Shown here: positions 42,141 through 51,320 of the stretch, in pieces
Position numbering within the stretch: position 1 is the first letter of the stretch
Layout of the letters: every line of letters begins with the position of its first letter
Assembly (NCBI RefSeq): GCF_004346165.1
Contig: NZ_SLZZ01000003.1
Location: 62,001-126,000, forward strand
Origin: Muricomes intestini
GTDB lineage: Bacteria > Bacillota > Clostridia > Lachnospirales > Lachnospiraceae
Reading direction: 5' to 3'
DNA length: 64,000 nucleotides
Made by a program: the position numbers and the translations under genes
Notes under the pieces: model-generated
The model's input: the letters and a program-made list of their open reading frames with translations, nothing else
The model's database searches: none
What the model was told of the DNA's origin: nothing

Positions 42141-42764
42141 TTACAGGCATTTCATATAATTTTTATTAGCATTATCCCAGTTAATTACCTGAAACCAATC
42201 ATCAATATAGTCATTCCGCAAATTATAGTGTTTCAAATAGTATGCGTGCTCCCATACGTCTATATTGAGTACAGGGCACATTTCCAGAGGAATGGGTGTG
42301 TCCTGATTCTTAGTTGTTATAATTTTGAGTTGTCCGGCATCATCGACTACAAGCCAGGCATACCCGGAGCCAAATACCGAAGAAGCAGCCTTTTTAAACT
42401 GTTCTTTGAAGTGTTGATAATTACCGTATTTTTTGTTAATGGCTTCTTTCAACTGTCCCGTCGGTTGGGCAGGAGCCGGATTTAAAAGATTTGAAAAATA
42501 AAACCGGTGGTTAAAGACGCCCCCTCCGCTGTTCTTTACATCAGTCTGGATATCTTGTGGGAGCTTTGGAATATTTCCCAAAAGAGTTTCCAGTGACCAG
42601 CTTTGAAATTGCGGATACTCATACAGAGCAGCATTCAAATCATCGATGTATGTCTGGAGATGCCTGTCATGATGCAGCCACATTGTTTTTTCATCAATGT
42701 ACGGCTCCATTGCATCATAAGCATAGGGTAAGGGGAAATTGAAAAATTTATAATGTTCGTTCAT
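42141..42764 (-). CDS. Iron/manganese superoxide dismutase
   Basis: A 207-residue protein of the Fe/Mn SOD family. Probable metal ligands are His in MWLHHDRHLQTYID, His in GGGVFNHRFYFSN, and Asp/His in LNIDVWEHAYYLKHY. The usual GGHxNHxxFW motif is altered to GGVFNHRFYF, so the family's second-sphere His/Trp pattern is not standard. It would convert superoxide to peroxide during oxygen exposure of an anaerobe. It is monocistronic by position. Confidence 0.9.
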   Translation of the reverse strand: MNEHYKFFNFPLPYAYDAMEPYIDEKTMWLHHDRHLQTYIDDLNAALYEYPQFQSWSLETLLGNIPKLPQDIQTDVKNSGGGVFNHRFYFSNLLNPAPAQPTGQLKEAINKKYGNYQHFKEQFKKAASSVFGSGYAWLVVDDAGQLKIITTKNQDTPIPLEMCPVLNIDVWEHAYYLKHYNLRNDYIDDWFQVINWDNANKNYMKCL

Positions 42765-42879
42765 GTAAAAATCCTGTTTTTTCTAGTATATGAGTCAGAC
42801 AAGTTCCAGGTTCTCATATCCATTGCTTTTTTGCATTTCATACAAGTAACTTATATCTTCTGTTTCAAAACCCACGGTT

Positions 42880-43944
42880 TCATTCCTCTTTCAAAAGCAC
42901 CTCTGCGTTCACCTTTGTCACCTTGTAATGGGGCACCCTCACATAGTGTCCGTCCAGCTCCGGCACCAAATTTTTAGGGTCTTTTCCTTCTGCACATGCA
43001 CCTCCGATAGTAAGTATGACTTCTGCCTGTTTTTTCGCGTCATTTTTTACGGTCCCATATATATCACCTTTAGATATGGACTCCAGGCATTCTTTTATTC
43101 CATCTATTCCCACAATAACAGGCCCGTTTTCCAGCATATTCTTTTCCCGCAGGGCCTGCACTGCACCGAGGGCCATTTCGTCATTGTTAGCCATAACAAC
43201 TTCGATAGCACTGCCATACTTTTCCAGCCATTTCAGCATTGCCTCATAGGATAGCGAGCGCATCCAGTTACACGTCTCGTTCCCCAGCTTATCCATCTCA
43301 ATGCCCGCCTGCAGAACTGTTTTCACTGAATATTCTGTGCGGATTAGTGCATCCTGATGCACCTGTTCTCCTTCCAGCATAACATACTGAAGTTTACCGT
43401 CTCCGTTCTTGTCCATATTTTCAGGATTTCTCCCATACTCACTTATAAGAAGCTCCCCCTGCAGTATCCCGGCTTCCCTGGCATCCGTACCGACATAATA
43501 TTCCTTATCCCAGATTTGCATGTCCTCTTCCACGGGCTCCCGGTTAAAAAATATAATGGGAATATTCGCTTCCTTTGCCTTGTCTGCAATTACCGCTGCT
43601 GCTGTCCTGTCCACCATATTCACACAAATAATATCATAACCTCTGCTGATGAAATTATCCACCTGATCATTCTGACTTCCCTGGTTATTCTTTGCATCGG
43701 CAATGTTTATAATCACCTTGCGCCCAAGTTTTGTCTCCAAAGCCTTCCCGCCGCTTGTCAGATAGCTGCTTACAGAAGAGATAAACGTATCATCACCCCG
43801 GTAAATGGCCACCCCTATTTTTATCGGATTCTTTCCCTCCGCCTTATCTCCCGTATCAATACACCCTGAAAAAGACATCGCCATTCCTGCAATTAAAACG
43901 ACCATTCCTGTTACCTTCCACAGTCTGCCCAAAATCCTCCTCAT
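42880..43944 (-). CDS. Galactose/glucose-binding lipoprotein (MglB-like), linked to a two-component system
   Basis: A 354-residue lipoprotein from the ATG at 43944 (strong AAGGGGGAAGGG site). The signal MRRILGRLWKVTGMVVLIAG is followed by a lipobox Cys in SFSGCID. The mature part resembles the MglB protein at 51321: AIYRGDDTFISSV, NMVDRTAAAVI, FFNREPVEED and a calcium-binding loop DKNGDGKLQY. No transporter genes follow it; instead it is the last gene of the regulator - kinase - anchored binding protein operon. It may serve the nearby mgl transporter or act as a ligand presenter for the kinase. Confidence 0.87.
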   Translation of the reverse strand: MRRILGRLWKVTGMVVLIAGMAMSFSGCIDTGDKAEGKNPIKIGVAIYRGDDTFISSVSSYLTSGGKALETKLGRKVIINIADAKNNQGSQNDQVDNFISRGYDIICVNMVDRTAAAVIADKAKEANIPIIFFNREPVEEDMQIWDKEYYVGTDAREAGILQGELLISEYGRNPENMDKNGDGKLQYVMLEGEQVHQDALIRTEYSVKTVLQAGIEMDKLGNETCNWMRSLSYEAMLKWLEKYGSAIEVVMANNDEMALGAVQALREKNMLENGPVIVGIDGIKECLESISKGDIYGTVKNDAKKQAEVILTIGGACAEGKDPKNLVPELDGHYVRVPHYKVTKVNAEVLLKEE

Positions 43945-43997
43945 ATCCCTTCCCCCTTGCATCTTTTGGTTCAGTTTATTGGCTGAACTGTAACCAG

Positions 43998-44969
43998 CTA
44001 CTGTACAAATGGAAATAAAAGGCGCTGATTCTCCATAGTATACATTTGACTGGCATCAATAATGGAATATCTGATCTCATTATTTTCTGGTTCCTCACCG
44101 CGCAATTCCTTAACTGCATTTCTCACACTTAAATATCCTATACTGTATTCATTTGATACTCCAATCACCTGGATGATCCCATTTTCCAGGTAATTAATAA
44201 TTTGATTTGTATTTCCGATCCCATAGATTGCAATGCTGTTAAAATCAGGTTCTTCCTGTTTGACCTTCCCGAGCTGTTCCAGTACAGCACTGCCAAATGC
44301 CACAATATGCCGGGTTTTCGGTTTTCTCATCAGCTTCAAAAACGCCGCCGAATGCGCTGCCTCATCTGCCCCCACTTTTACTTCTTCAATGGATATTCCT
44401 GAAGCCTCCAGTTTGTCCTTTGTCCCCTTATACTGCTGTGCCACATCTGTATACTCTGTCCCGCTCTTTATTAGAACCACTCCCTCTGACAATTCTGACT
44501 GTCCGAGAATTTTTTCTCCCAGTTTTTGGCCCAACGCATAATTATCTGCATGAACCTTATGAATTTCGCCTGTCTTCTCCTTCTGCGTCCATGAATTTAC
44601 TTCGATCACAGGTATTTCCGAATTAATTTTCTCTATTTCTTTTCTCACATCATCACTGTTTACGCTTTCTATGAGAATCGCATCCGCCCCGTTATCTACT
44701 TCCTTTTTCAGAAGTGTTTCTTGTTTCTTTGCATCCGCCGGGGTCCCGGAACTGACTGTCGTTAGTTCTACATTGAATGATGTTGCTGCCTGTTCCATCC
44801 CCTGGAGAATGATCTGTTGAACACCTTCCGGCATCTCCCCTCTGTAGATATATGATATCTGATACACTTCCTCCGTTTCCGGACGGTGCGGGAGAGCAGT
44901 AAAGGCAATGACCCCCGCCGCCGCACAAACTCCCAGTGCAAGAATGATACTCTTTCTTTTTCGTGTCAC
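43998..44969 (-). CDS. Membrane-anchored periplasmic-binding protein, probable accessory sensor
   Basis: A 323-residue protein with an N-terminal hydrophobic segment (SIILALGVCAAAGVIAFTAL) and no clear lipobox, so it is probably held by a membrane helix. The rest is a sugar-binding type 1 fold (YRGEMPEGVQQIILQGMEQA, IPVIEVNSWTQKEKTGEIHK, HADNYALGQKLGEKIL). Its start overlaps the histidine-kinase stop by four bases. Anchored binding proteins encoded with YesM/YesN pairs act as the ligand sensor of three-component systems, which is the likely role here. Ligand unknown. Confidence 0.82.
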   Translation of the reverse strand: MTRKRKSIILALGVCAAAGVIAFTALPHRPETEEVYQISYIYRGEMPEGVQQIILQGMEQAATSFNVELTTVSSGTPADAKKQETLLKKEVDNGADAILIESVNSDDVRKEIEKINSEIPVIEVNSWTQKEKTGEIHKVHADNYALGQKLGEKILGQSELSEGVVLIKSGTEYTDVAQQYKGTKDKLEASGISIEEVKVGADEAAHSAAFLKLMRKPKTRHIVAFGSAVLEQLGKVKQEEPDFNSIAIYGIGNTNQIINYLENGIIQVIGVSNEYSIGYLSVRNAVKELRGEEPENNEIRYSIIDASQMYTMENQRLLFPFVQ

Positions 44970-46774
44970 AGTCTGCCCTCTCCTTTCTTTTCTGCTTCTT
45001 CCACAGAAATCAACGGCAGTCTGGCGCGCACAAGCGTGCCCTCATCCGGCTCACTTTCTACTTCAAGACCATAGGCATTTCCAAAATAAAGCTGAATCCG
45101 CTCTTCCACATTGTGAAAGCCGATGCCCGACCCTCGTGTACGCTTCGGTTCCCCGCTCCCGTTTACAAGTGCCTTAATCTGTTCCTTTGTCATGCCGGGT
45201 CCGTTGTCCTCCACCTCAATCACCAGATTAGTATCTCTTTGATATGCACGGATAGAAATTTCTCCGTCCCCATCCATAAACTCCAGACCGTGGTAAATCG
45301 AATTTTCAACCAGTGGCTGTACACTCAGCTTAATTACCGCACAGTGCAGCACAGATTTCTCTGCCTCTATATTATAAATGAACTTGTTCTTATATCTTAC
45401 CTTCTGAATGATCAGGTAATTTTCTACATGTTGCAGTTCCTGTTCGACTGTAATAATATTTTTCCCTTTGCTCAGGCTGATTCTAAATAATCTCGCAAGG
45501 GCGGTGACCATTGTGATTGCACCGTCATAACGTTCATTTTCAATCATCCACACAATGGAATCAAGGGTGTTGTACAAAAAATGGGGGTTAATCTGAGATT
45601 GCAGAGCATCCATCTCACTTTTTCTTTTACTCTCCTGCTCTATGACAATATCATCCATCAATTGGCGCATATTATCCGCCATTGACTGCAGCGTTTTTGC
45701 AAGATGACGGATCTCATATGTGCCGCTCTGTGGAATCCTGGCATCAAGATTATTGCGCTCCAGTTCTCTCACAGACCTCTCCAGCTGTTTAATCGGATTC
45801 GCGACTCTGGAGGATACAAACATATTCACTGTTACTAGCGTCAATATCGCAAAAATTGCAACAAGCCACAGGAATTGGCTGTTCTGGGTGTATGCGGAAG
45901 TAATATCCGAAGTAGGAGATACCCCAATCAGTTTCCAGCCCGTATAACCTACCGTTTTTACGGTGATCTGGCGCTCCTGTCCCTCAAACGTTTCCATATG
46001 GCTCCCTTCGGAATAGACTGCTGCCTTCTTATGATTTTCATGGAATACTCCCGCATATATTAACTGCTGGTTTGGGTGATAGATCAGTTCTCCATTGGAA
46101 TCCACAATATATACATATCCCGACTCTCCCAGATCCACATTCTTACATATCTGTTCAATGCCCGTGAAATTCATGTCAACCAGTACAACACCATGGACAA
46201 TCGTCCCAGCCCTAGTCATTTCTACCGAACGGCTTAAGGATACTACCCAATGATAAATATTATCCGAATTTACAAATAGATTCTCCACATGCGGGGTGGA
46301 AAAATGCAGGTTCTCAATCTTTTCATTTGCCCGGATGAACCACTCTTCTTCAGCCGGCTCCACACTGGGTTTGAGTCGGCTTAAGGGCTGGGCTGCAATA
46401 ATTTTCCCATCATCGCTGAAAATAGAAATACTTACCAGAGAGGAGGCATTTTCATCATACAGAAGTTTCATCTGCTCTGTAACCTTTGAAGCTCCATCCT
46501 TTTCAAAATCTGTATTCTTTATAATACTATAATACATAGCATTTGAAATGTTCATCATATTGTGCAGGTAGTTGTCCAGGTTCTGGTTCATCTGATTTAG
46601 AACATTTTTGTTGTTATTGATTGCCATTTTTTCCGCAGAATTTATAAAACGCCCGGAATATCCCATAGCTACCACAATCAGAACGACAACAGACACAGCA
46701 GTAAATGTAAGTGACAGCGTAAACTGCAGGCTTCTTCTCTGCAGGGATTTCTTGATTTTCTTCCAGAGCCTCAT
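44966..46774 (-). CDS. YesM-type sensor histidine kinase
   Basis: A 602-residue kinase of normal YesM layout. Membrane segment 1 is at about 18-40, an extracellular Cache-like region at 45-290 (GESGYVYIVDSNGELIYHPN), membrane segment 2 at about 295-320, then HAMP. The acceptor is His398 in LQSQINPHFLYNT. ATP-site boxes are QPLVENSIYHG, VEDNGPGM and GSGIGFHNVEERI. It differs from the kinase at 17486 in having no DNA-binding tail. It phosphorylates the regulator encoded just upstream and probably reads the anchored binding protein at 43998. Confidence 0.93.
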   Translation of the reverse strand: MRLWKKIKKSLQRRSLQFTLSLTFTAVSVVVLIVVAMGYSGRFINSAEKMAINNNKNVLNQMNQNLDNYLHNMMNISNAMYYSIIKNTDFEKDGASKVTEQMKLLYDENASSLVSISIFSDDGKIIAAQPLSRLKPSVEPAEEEWFIRANEKIENLHFSTPHVENLFVNSDNIYHWVVSLSRSVEMTRAGTIVHGVVLVDMNFTGIEQICKNVDLGESGYVYIVDSNGELIYHPNQQLIYAGVFHENHKKAAVYSEGSHMETFEGQERQITVKTVGYTGWKLIGVSPTSDITSAYTQNSQFLWLVAIFAILTLVTVNMFVSSRVANPIKQLERSVRELERNNLDARIPQSGTYEIRHLAKTLQSMADNMRQLMDDIVIEQESKRKSEMDALQSQINPHFLYNTLDSIVWMIENERYDGAITMVTALARLFRISLSKGKNIITVEQELQHVENYLIIQKVRYKNKFIYNIEAEKSVLHCAVIKLSVQPLVENSIYHGLEFMDGDGEISIRAYQRDTNLVIEVEDNGPGMTKEQIKALVNGSGEPKRTRGSGIGFHNVEERIQLYFGNAYGLEVESEPDEGTLVRARLPLISVEEAEKKGEGRL

Positions 46775-46793
46775 GCCCCTCTCTCACCTCCCG

Positions 46794-48422
46794 CTACTGT
46801 TTTCTATACCTGGACGGAGCCACACCATATTTTTTCTTAAACACATAGCTGAAATAGTTCGGCTCGGCATATCCGACTTTGGCGGCGATTATATATGTCT
46901 TATCGGCCGTTGTATCCAGCAGATGAACTGCCTCGTTCAACCGGACATCCGTGAGATAAGAAACAAAACTTTTTCCCGTTTGCCTTTTAAATACAGTGGA
47001 AAAATATGCCGGGCTTACATGAAGTTCTTCACACAGGCGCTCTACTGACAGGGAAGTATCATGAAAGTGCTCTTCCACAAACTCCTTTGCCCTGGATGTC
47101 AGGGTCTCACCTGCGTCTGCCTGCTCTTTTTGTATCATATGTCCCAGCTTTAAGCATCCCCTCATAAACCACTCTTTAATCTGTCCGAGGGAATGTAATC
47201 CGAACAATTTAGAAATATAGTTTGTCTCCCCGCCGAATACTTTCTTTAAATCCAGCTGATACATATCTGCAAGACGCATCACAAGAGTAAAAAGTTCAAA
47301 AACATGTGTCTGATAACGGTGATAAGGGAGTCTAGACTGTTCCAGCTTATTAAAAAAGCTTTCTGTCTGCTGCCGTATTTTCTCTTCATCTCCCGACTTC
47401 ACTGCCCTGAAAAAAGCCCGTTCCTCCACTTCACTGAACTGCAGCCTTCCGGATAAATCCTCCGGCTCCACATCCTTGATGTAAACGCTTTTTCCACCTT
47501 CCGGGCGCCCCCGCAGCATGCTATACTCCACTGCATTTTCCGCCTCCCGGTAAGAATAGCTTATTTCCTCCAGACTCTGCACCGGACTGCCGATGCCTGC
47601 AGCGACATCCATTCCTGTCACCGACCTGCTCTCCCGGCATATTTCATTGACTTCATTTATTAATATAGATATTTGACTTTCCACGGTCAGCTGTACAATT
47701 CCGACTACATAATCTCCGTGCAGCAGATAATCTGCTTTGTGAAATCTGTCCAGCACCGACTCCGTTATCTGCCGTATGGCAAGAGGAACAAGTTCCTCCC
47801 GCCCCGAAAATAAGGAAGCCTGTTCTTTTACTTCTACAATAGGCTCTCTGTCTGCCGCTATCAGCACTACTGCCCGCAATCTTTTTTCCGAATCAATCTG
47901 ATATTGCTCTGCCTTTTGGAAAATCTGCGGCTGAGGTATCACTCTCTCCAGAATTCCGGAAAGAAACTGCTCCCTCATAATTGGATAACTCTCTGTATAG
48001 TTTTTCCGCAATAAGTCAATGTCCCTGCGTTCTTCCAGTTCCTTATCCATTTTCTTTTTTAATTTTATAAGGGACTGCGACATCTGGACGGATGAAATAG
48101 GTTTCAGCAGATATTCTTCCACGTTCAGACGGATTGCCTTCTGCGCATATTCAAAGTCATCAAATCCTGAAAACACAATGATTTTCACTGTAGGGAGCAT
48201 CTCCACAGCTTTTTCTATAAATTCAAGTCCATCCATAAAAGGCATCTTGATGTCTGTCATGATAACATCGGGCTTGGTCTGTTCCAGCAGCTCCAGTGCC
48301 TCCACGCCATTCTCGGCAGAAGCCGCCACAGTAAATCCTAGGGATCCCCAATCCAGCCTTTGTATCATACCATCCCGGATTTCAGCCTCGTCATCCGCTA
48401 TCAAAACCTTATAAATCCCCAT
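46794..48422 (-). CDS. YesN-type response regulator with AraC DNA-binding domain
   Basis: A 542-residue protein. Receiver domain at 1-125 with Asp57 in DVIMTDIKMPFMDG; a long middle region; AraC domain at the C-terminus (LSVERLCEELHVSPAYFSTV; YIIAAKVGYAEPNYFSYVFK; ending VAPSRYRKQ). First gene of the sensory operon. It follows the mgl transporter genes on the same strand after a hairpin, so it probably controls mglBAC. Confidence 0.92.
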   Translation of the reverse strand: MGIYKVLIADDEAEIRDGMIQRLDWGSLGFTVAASAENGVEALELLEQTKPDVIMTDIKMPFMDGLEFIEKAVEMLPTVKIIVFSGFDDFEYAQKAIRLNVEEYLLKPISSVQMSQSLIKLKKKMDKELEERRDIDLLRKNYTESYPIMREQFLSGILERVIPQPQIFQKAEQYQIDSEKRLRAVVLIAADREPIVEVKEQASLFSGREELVPLAIRQITESVLDRFHKADYLLHGDYVVGIVQLTVESQISILINEVNEICRESRSVTGMDVAAGIGSPVQSLEEISYSYREAENAVEYSMLRGRPEGGKSVYIKDVEPEDLSGRLQFSEVEERAFFRAVKSGDEEKIRQQTESFFNKLEQSRLPYHRYQTHVFELFTLVMRLADMYQLDLKKVFGGETNYISKLFGLHSLGQIKEWFMRGCLKLGHMIQKEQADAGETLTSRAKEFVEEHFHDTSLSVERLCEELHVSPAYFSTVFKRQTGKSFVSYLTDVRLNEAVHLLDTTADKTYIIAAKVGYAEPNYFSYVFKKKYGVAPSRYRKQ

Positions 48423-48438
48423 AAAAACCTCCGTTTAT

Positions 48439-48484
48439 AATAAATGCTATAATAGATATGTACCTCTCTATTATAGCATTTATT
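48439..48484. terminator. Hairpin between the mgl permease gene and the regulator gene
   Basis: AATAAATGCTATAATAGA and TCTATTATAGCATTTATT form a perfect 18-bp stem around a 10-nt loop. No strong T-run follows, so it may be a weak terminator or an mRNA-stabilising end for mglBAC. It also contains TATAAT in both arms, so it could contribute a -10 box for the regulator operon. Confidence 0.65.
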
Positions 48485-48489
48485 GTTAT

Positions 48490-49722
48490 CTATTTCTTCC
48501 TGTATTTTGACAAATCAATGGCAACTGCCACTGCAATGATGATGCCTTTAATTACCTGCTGCCACATTGGACTGACTGCTATAAACTGGAGGCCATATTG
48601 AATGACAGTGAAAATAAGTACACCGCTGACAATACCTCCGACTTTTCCGATTCCTCCGTTTAAGGAAACCCCTCCCACAACGCAGGCCGCAATAGCATCC
48701 AACTCATAACCGTTACCGTAATTGTTCGTTGCCCCGGCAGTTCTCGCTGCTTCAAGCACACCGGCAATACCGTAGAGCACAGATGCGAGAACAAAGATTC
48801 CCATAATTGTTTTAAATACATTTACACCGGACACGACTGCTGCCTCTCTATTGCCGCCGATAGCATATACATTTTTTCCGAACACGGTTTTGTTAAGAAT
48901 AAACCATATCAGTATCACAAAGAAAATAGCAATAGGTACAAGAATAGAAATCCCCGGAAACACACCTTCTATTGTAAGGATTCTTTTCTGTCCTAGTGCA
49001 ACAAAATCCGGACGGACTCCCCCGATAGGCTGAGATTTATTTGGCTCCATATCAAAATACAACGAAGTGACGCCATAAACCATTACCTGTACAGCCAGTG
49101 TTGCAATAAACGGGTGCATCTCATATTTTGCTACAAGAAAACCATTGAGCAGACCGAAAGCGGCACAGGCCAGTACAGCAAGTACAATCGGAACAATCAG
49201 TGCCATATGCGGAAGGTCCGGGAAAAATCTGTTGGCATAATCCGCTGTCTGCAGCATGGATGTAGAAATAACCGCTGCAAGGCCTACCATACGCCCTGCC
49301 GAGAGATCTGTTCCTGCAATTAGCAGGGTAAAGCTGATTCCAAGAGCTACGATCATTTTTGTAGAAGACTGTGTCAGAATATCCAGCATAACCTGAAGCT
49401 TCATAAAACGCGGCTCCATAATCATGATAACCACCACCATAACCAAAAGAGCCAGCATAATCGCATTGTTTGTCAGAAATTGCTTTCCGGTTGCAGATGA
49501 AATTTCTACGGGGACACCCTGATACTGCCTCCCTTTGAGCTGACGAAGACCATAAATCCCAAAGGCTGCTCCTACCAGCGCAACATACAGTCCCATATCA
49601 TAAAAAACCGTTGGATCCAGAAAATAGTAGAAAATCCATCCCAGCACAAATATTGCAGCTCCGGCTATTGCAAAGGACATACCATACTTCCGGCGGGCAA
49701 TTATTTTTCCTTTTTTTTGCAT
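48490..49722 (-). CDS. mglC: Galactose/methyl-galactoside ABC transporter permease (MglC-like)
   Basis: A 410-residue CUT2 permease, longer than most because of an N-terminal pair of membrane segments (AIAGAAIFVLGWIFYYFLD). The core has LLIAGTDLSAGRMVGLAAVI and the late ELDAIAACVVGGVSLNGGIG block. Third gene of mglBAC and partner of the ATPase at 49750. The substrate is inferred from the MglB-like binding protein. Confidence 0.9.
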   Translation of the reverse strand: MQKKGKIIARRKYGMSFAIAGAAIFVLGWIFYYFLDPTVFYDMGLYVALVGAAFGIYGLRQLKGRQYQGVPVEISSATGKQFLTNNAIMLALLVMVVVIMIMEPRFMKLQVMLDILTQSSTKMIVALGISFTLLIAGTDLSAGRMVGLAAVISTSMLQTADYANRFFPDLPHMALIVPIVLAVLACAAFGLLNGFLVAKYEMHPFIATLAVQVMVYGVTSLYFDMEPNKSQPIGGVRPDFVALGQKRILTIEGVFPGISILVPIAIFFVILIWFILNKTVFGKNVYAIGGNREAAVVSGVNVFKTIMGIFVLASVLYGIAGVLEAARTAGATNNYGNGYELDAIAACVVGGVSLNGGIGKVGGIVSGVLIFTVIQYGLQFIAVSPMWQQVIKGIIIAVAVAIDLSKYRKK

Positions 49723-49749
49723 AAGTATTACCTCACTTTCACTTATTTC

Positions 49750-51249
49750 CTATCGCATAAACTTTGTGGCATAGTTCATAACCTTCACGGAATCTGCTTC
49801 TTCGCCCTTTAAAAATCCTGTAACACGTCCTTCGCACATTACCATGATTCTGTCTGACATTCCCAGAAGTTCCGGCATCTCAGAGGAAATCATAATAATG
49901 GATTTGCCTTGTGCTGCCAGTCTATGCATAATTGTGTATATTTCATATTTGGCGCCGACATCAATTCCCCGGGTTGGCTCATCCAGGATTAATATGTCGG
50001 GGTCCGTCAGAAGCCATCTTGCCAGAAGCACCTTCTGCTGGTTTCCTCCTGAAAGGTTTTCCATCAGTTCATCCAAATTTGGTGTTCTGGTTCTTAGTTC
50101 TGCATTGGACTTTCCCGCCGCATCTATTCGCTTTTTATTATTCAGTACACCACTTTTGGCATATTTTTTCTGGCTTGCTATTACCGTATTGTCGAGGACC
50201 GAAAGAATGCCAAAAATTCCGGTTGCACGCCGCTCTTCCGTGAGCAGTGCAATGTTTTCCCCTATGGCATCCCGCGGTGACTTTATCTGAAACGGCTTTC
50301 CTTCTTTAAAAATCGTCCCCGACACAATCTCACGCAGTCCAAAAATTGCTTCCACCAGTTCCGTCCTCTGAGTTCCTACCAGTCCGCCTATGCCGAGTAT
50401 TTCTCCCCTTTTCAGCTCAAAGCTGACATCCTTAAAAGACTTTTCAAGGGGTGACGTAAGTCCCTCTACTTTCAGTACAACCTCTTCTGCTGGGACGTAT
50501 TCCTTTGGTGGGAAGCGGTTTGTCATATCCCGCCCTACCATCCTGCTTATGATTAAATCAGTCGTAAGATCCTTTGAATCCCAAGTTCCTACATACTGCC
50601 CGTCCCGCATGATCGTGACCTCGTCCGCTATCTTCAGAATTTCTTCCATTTTGTGTGATATGTAGATAATCGCGCATCCTTTTGCCTGCAGCTGTTTTAT
50701 AATCTTGAACAGATGCTGCGTTTCATTCTCAGTCAAAGATGAGGTTGGCTCATCCATAATAATAATCTTAGAGTTGTAGCTGACCGCCCTTGCAATCTCT
50801 ACAAGCTGAAGATTGGACGCAGACAGCGCTCCGGCAAGTACTTCCGGATCTATATCCAAGTCCACTTCCTGAAACAATTCCTTTGTTTTTTGTATCATTG
50901 CCTTTTTGTCAACCGCCACACCTTTCATAGGGAACCTGCCAAGCCAGATATTTTCCATGACAGGCCTGAAACGAATAGGGTGAAGCTCTTGATGGATCAT
51001 GGAAACACCAAGGTCAAGAGCCTGCTTTGACGTCATTATTTTTTCTTCTTTTCCATCCAGAATAATTTCTCCGCCGTCCTCGTGATAGATGCCAAACAGA
51101 CATTTCATTAAAGTAGACTTTCCGGCTCCATTTTCGCCCATCAGCGCATGAACAGTACCCGCCCTGACTTTCAGACTGACATCATCGAGTGCTTTTACAC
51201 CTGGAAAAACTTTGGTTATATGGTTCATTTCCAGTATATATTCGCCCAT
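49750..51249 (-). CDS. mglA: Galactose/methyl-galactoside ABC transporter ATPase (MglA-like)
   Basis: A 499-residue tandem ATPase with GENGAGKST and IIIMDEPTSSL in domain 1, GLVGTQRTE, LSGGNQQK and ILILDEPTRGID in domain 2. The second P-loop is degenerate, as in MglA. Sequence blocks such as MIHQELHPI and MENIWLGRFPMKG are typical of MglA. Second gene of mglBAC. Confidence 0.94.
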   Translation of the reverse strand: MGEYILEMNHITKVFPGVKALDDVSLKVRAGTVHALMGENGAGKSTLMKCLFGIYHEDGGEIILDGKEEKIMTSKQALDLGVSMIHQELHPIRFRPVMENIWLGRFPMKGVAVDKKAMIQKTKELFQEVDLDIDPEVLAGALSASNLQLVEIARAVSYNSKIIIMDEPTSSLTENETQHLFKIIKQLQAKGCAIIYISHKMEEILKIADEVTIMRDGQYVGTWDSKDLTTDLIISRMVGRDMTNRFPPKEYVPAEEVVLKVEGLTSPLEKSFKDVSFELKRGEILGIGGLVGTQRTELVEAIFGLREIVSGTIFKEGKPFQIKSPRDAIGENIALLTEERRATGIFGILSVLDNTVIASQKKYAKSGVLNNKKRIDAAGKSNAELRTRTPNLDELMENLSGGNQQKVLLARWLLTDPDILILDEPTRGIDVGAKYEIYTIMHRLAAQGKSIIMISSEMPELLGMSDRIMVMCEGRVTGFLKGEEADSVKVMNYATKFMR

Positions 51250-51320
51250 ATCATCGCTCCTCCTTCACAGCCGGAGGCAAATGTACTCCTGCCTCCGGCC
51301 TGCTTTTTGTTACGGCGTTT

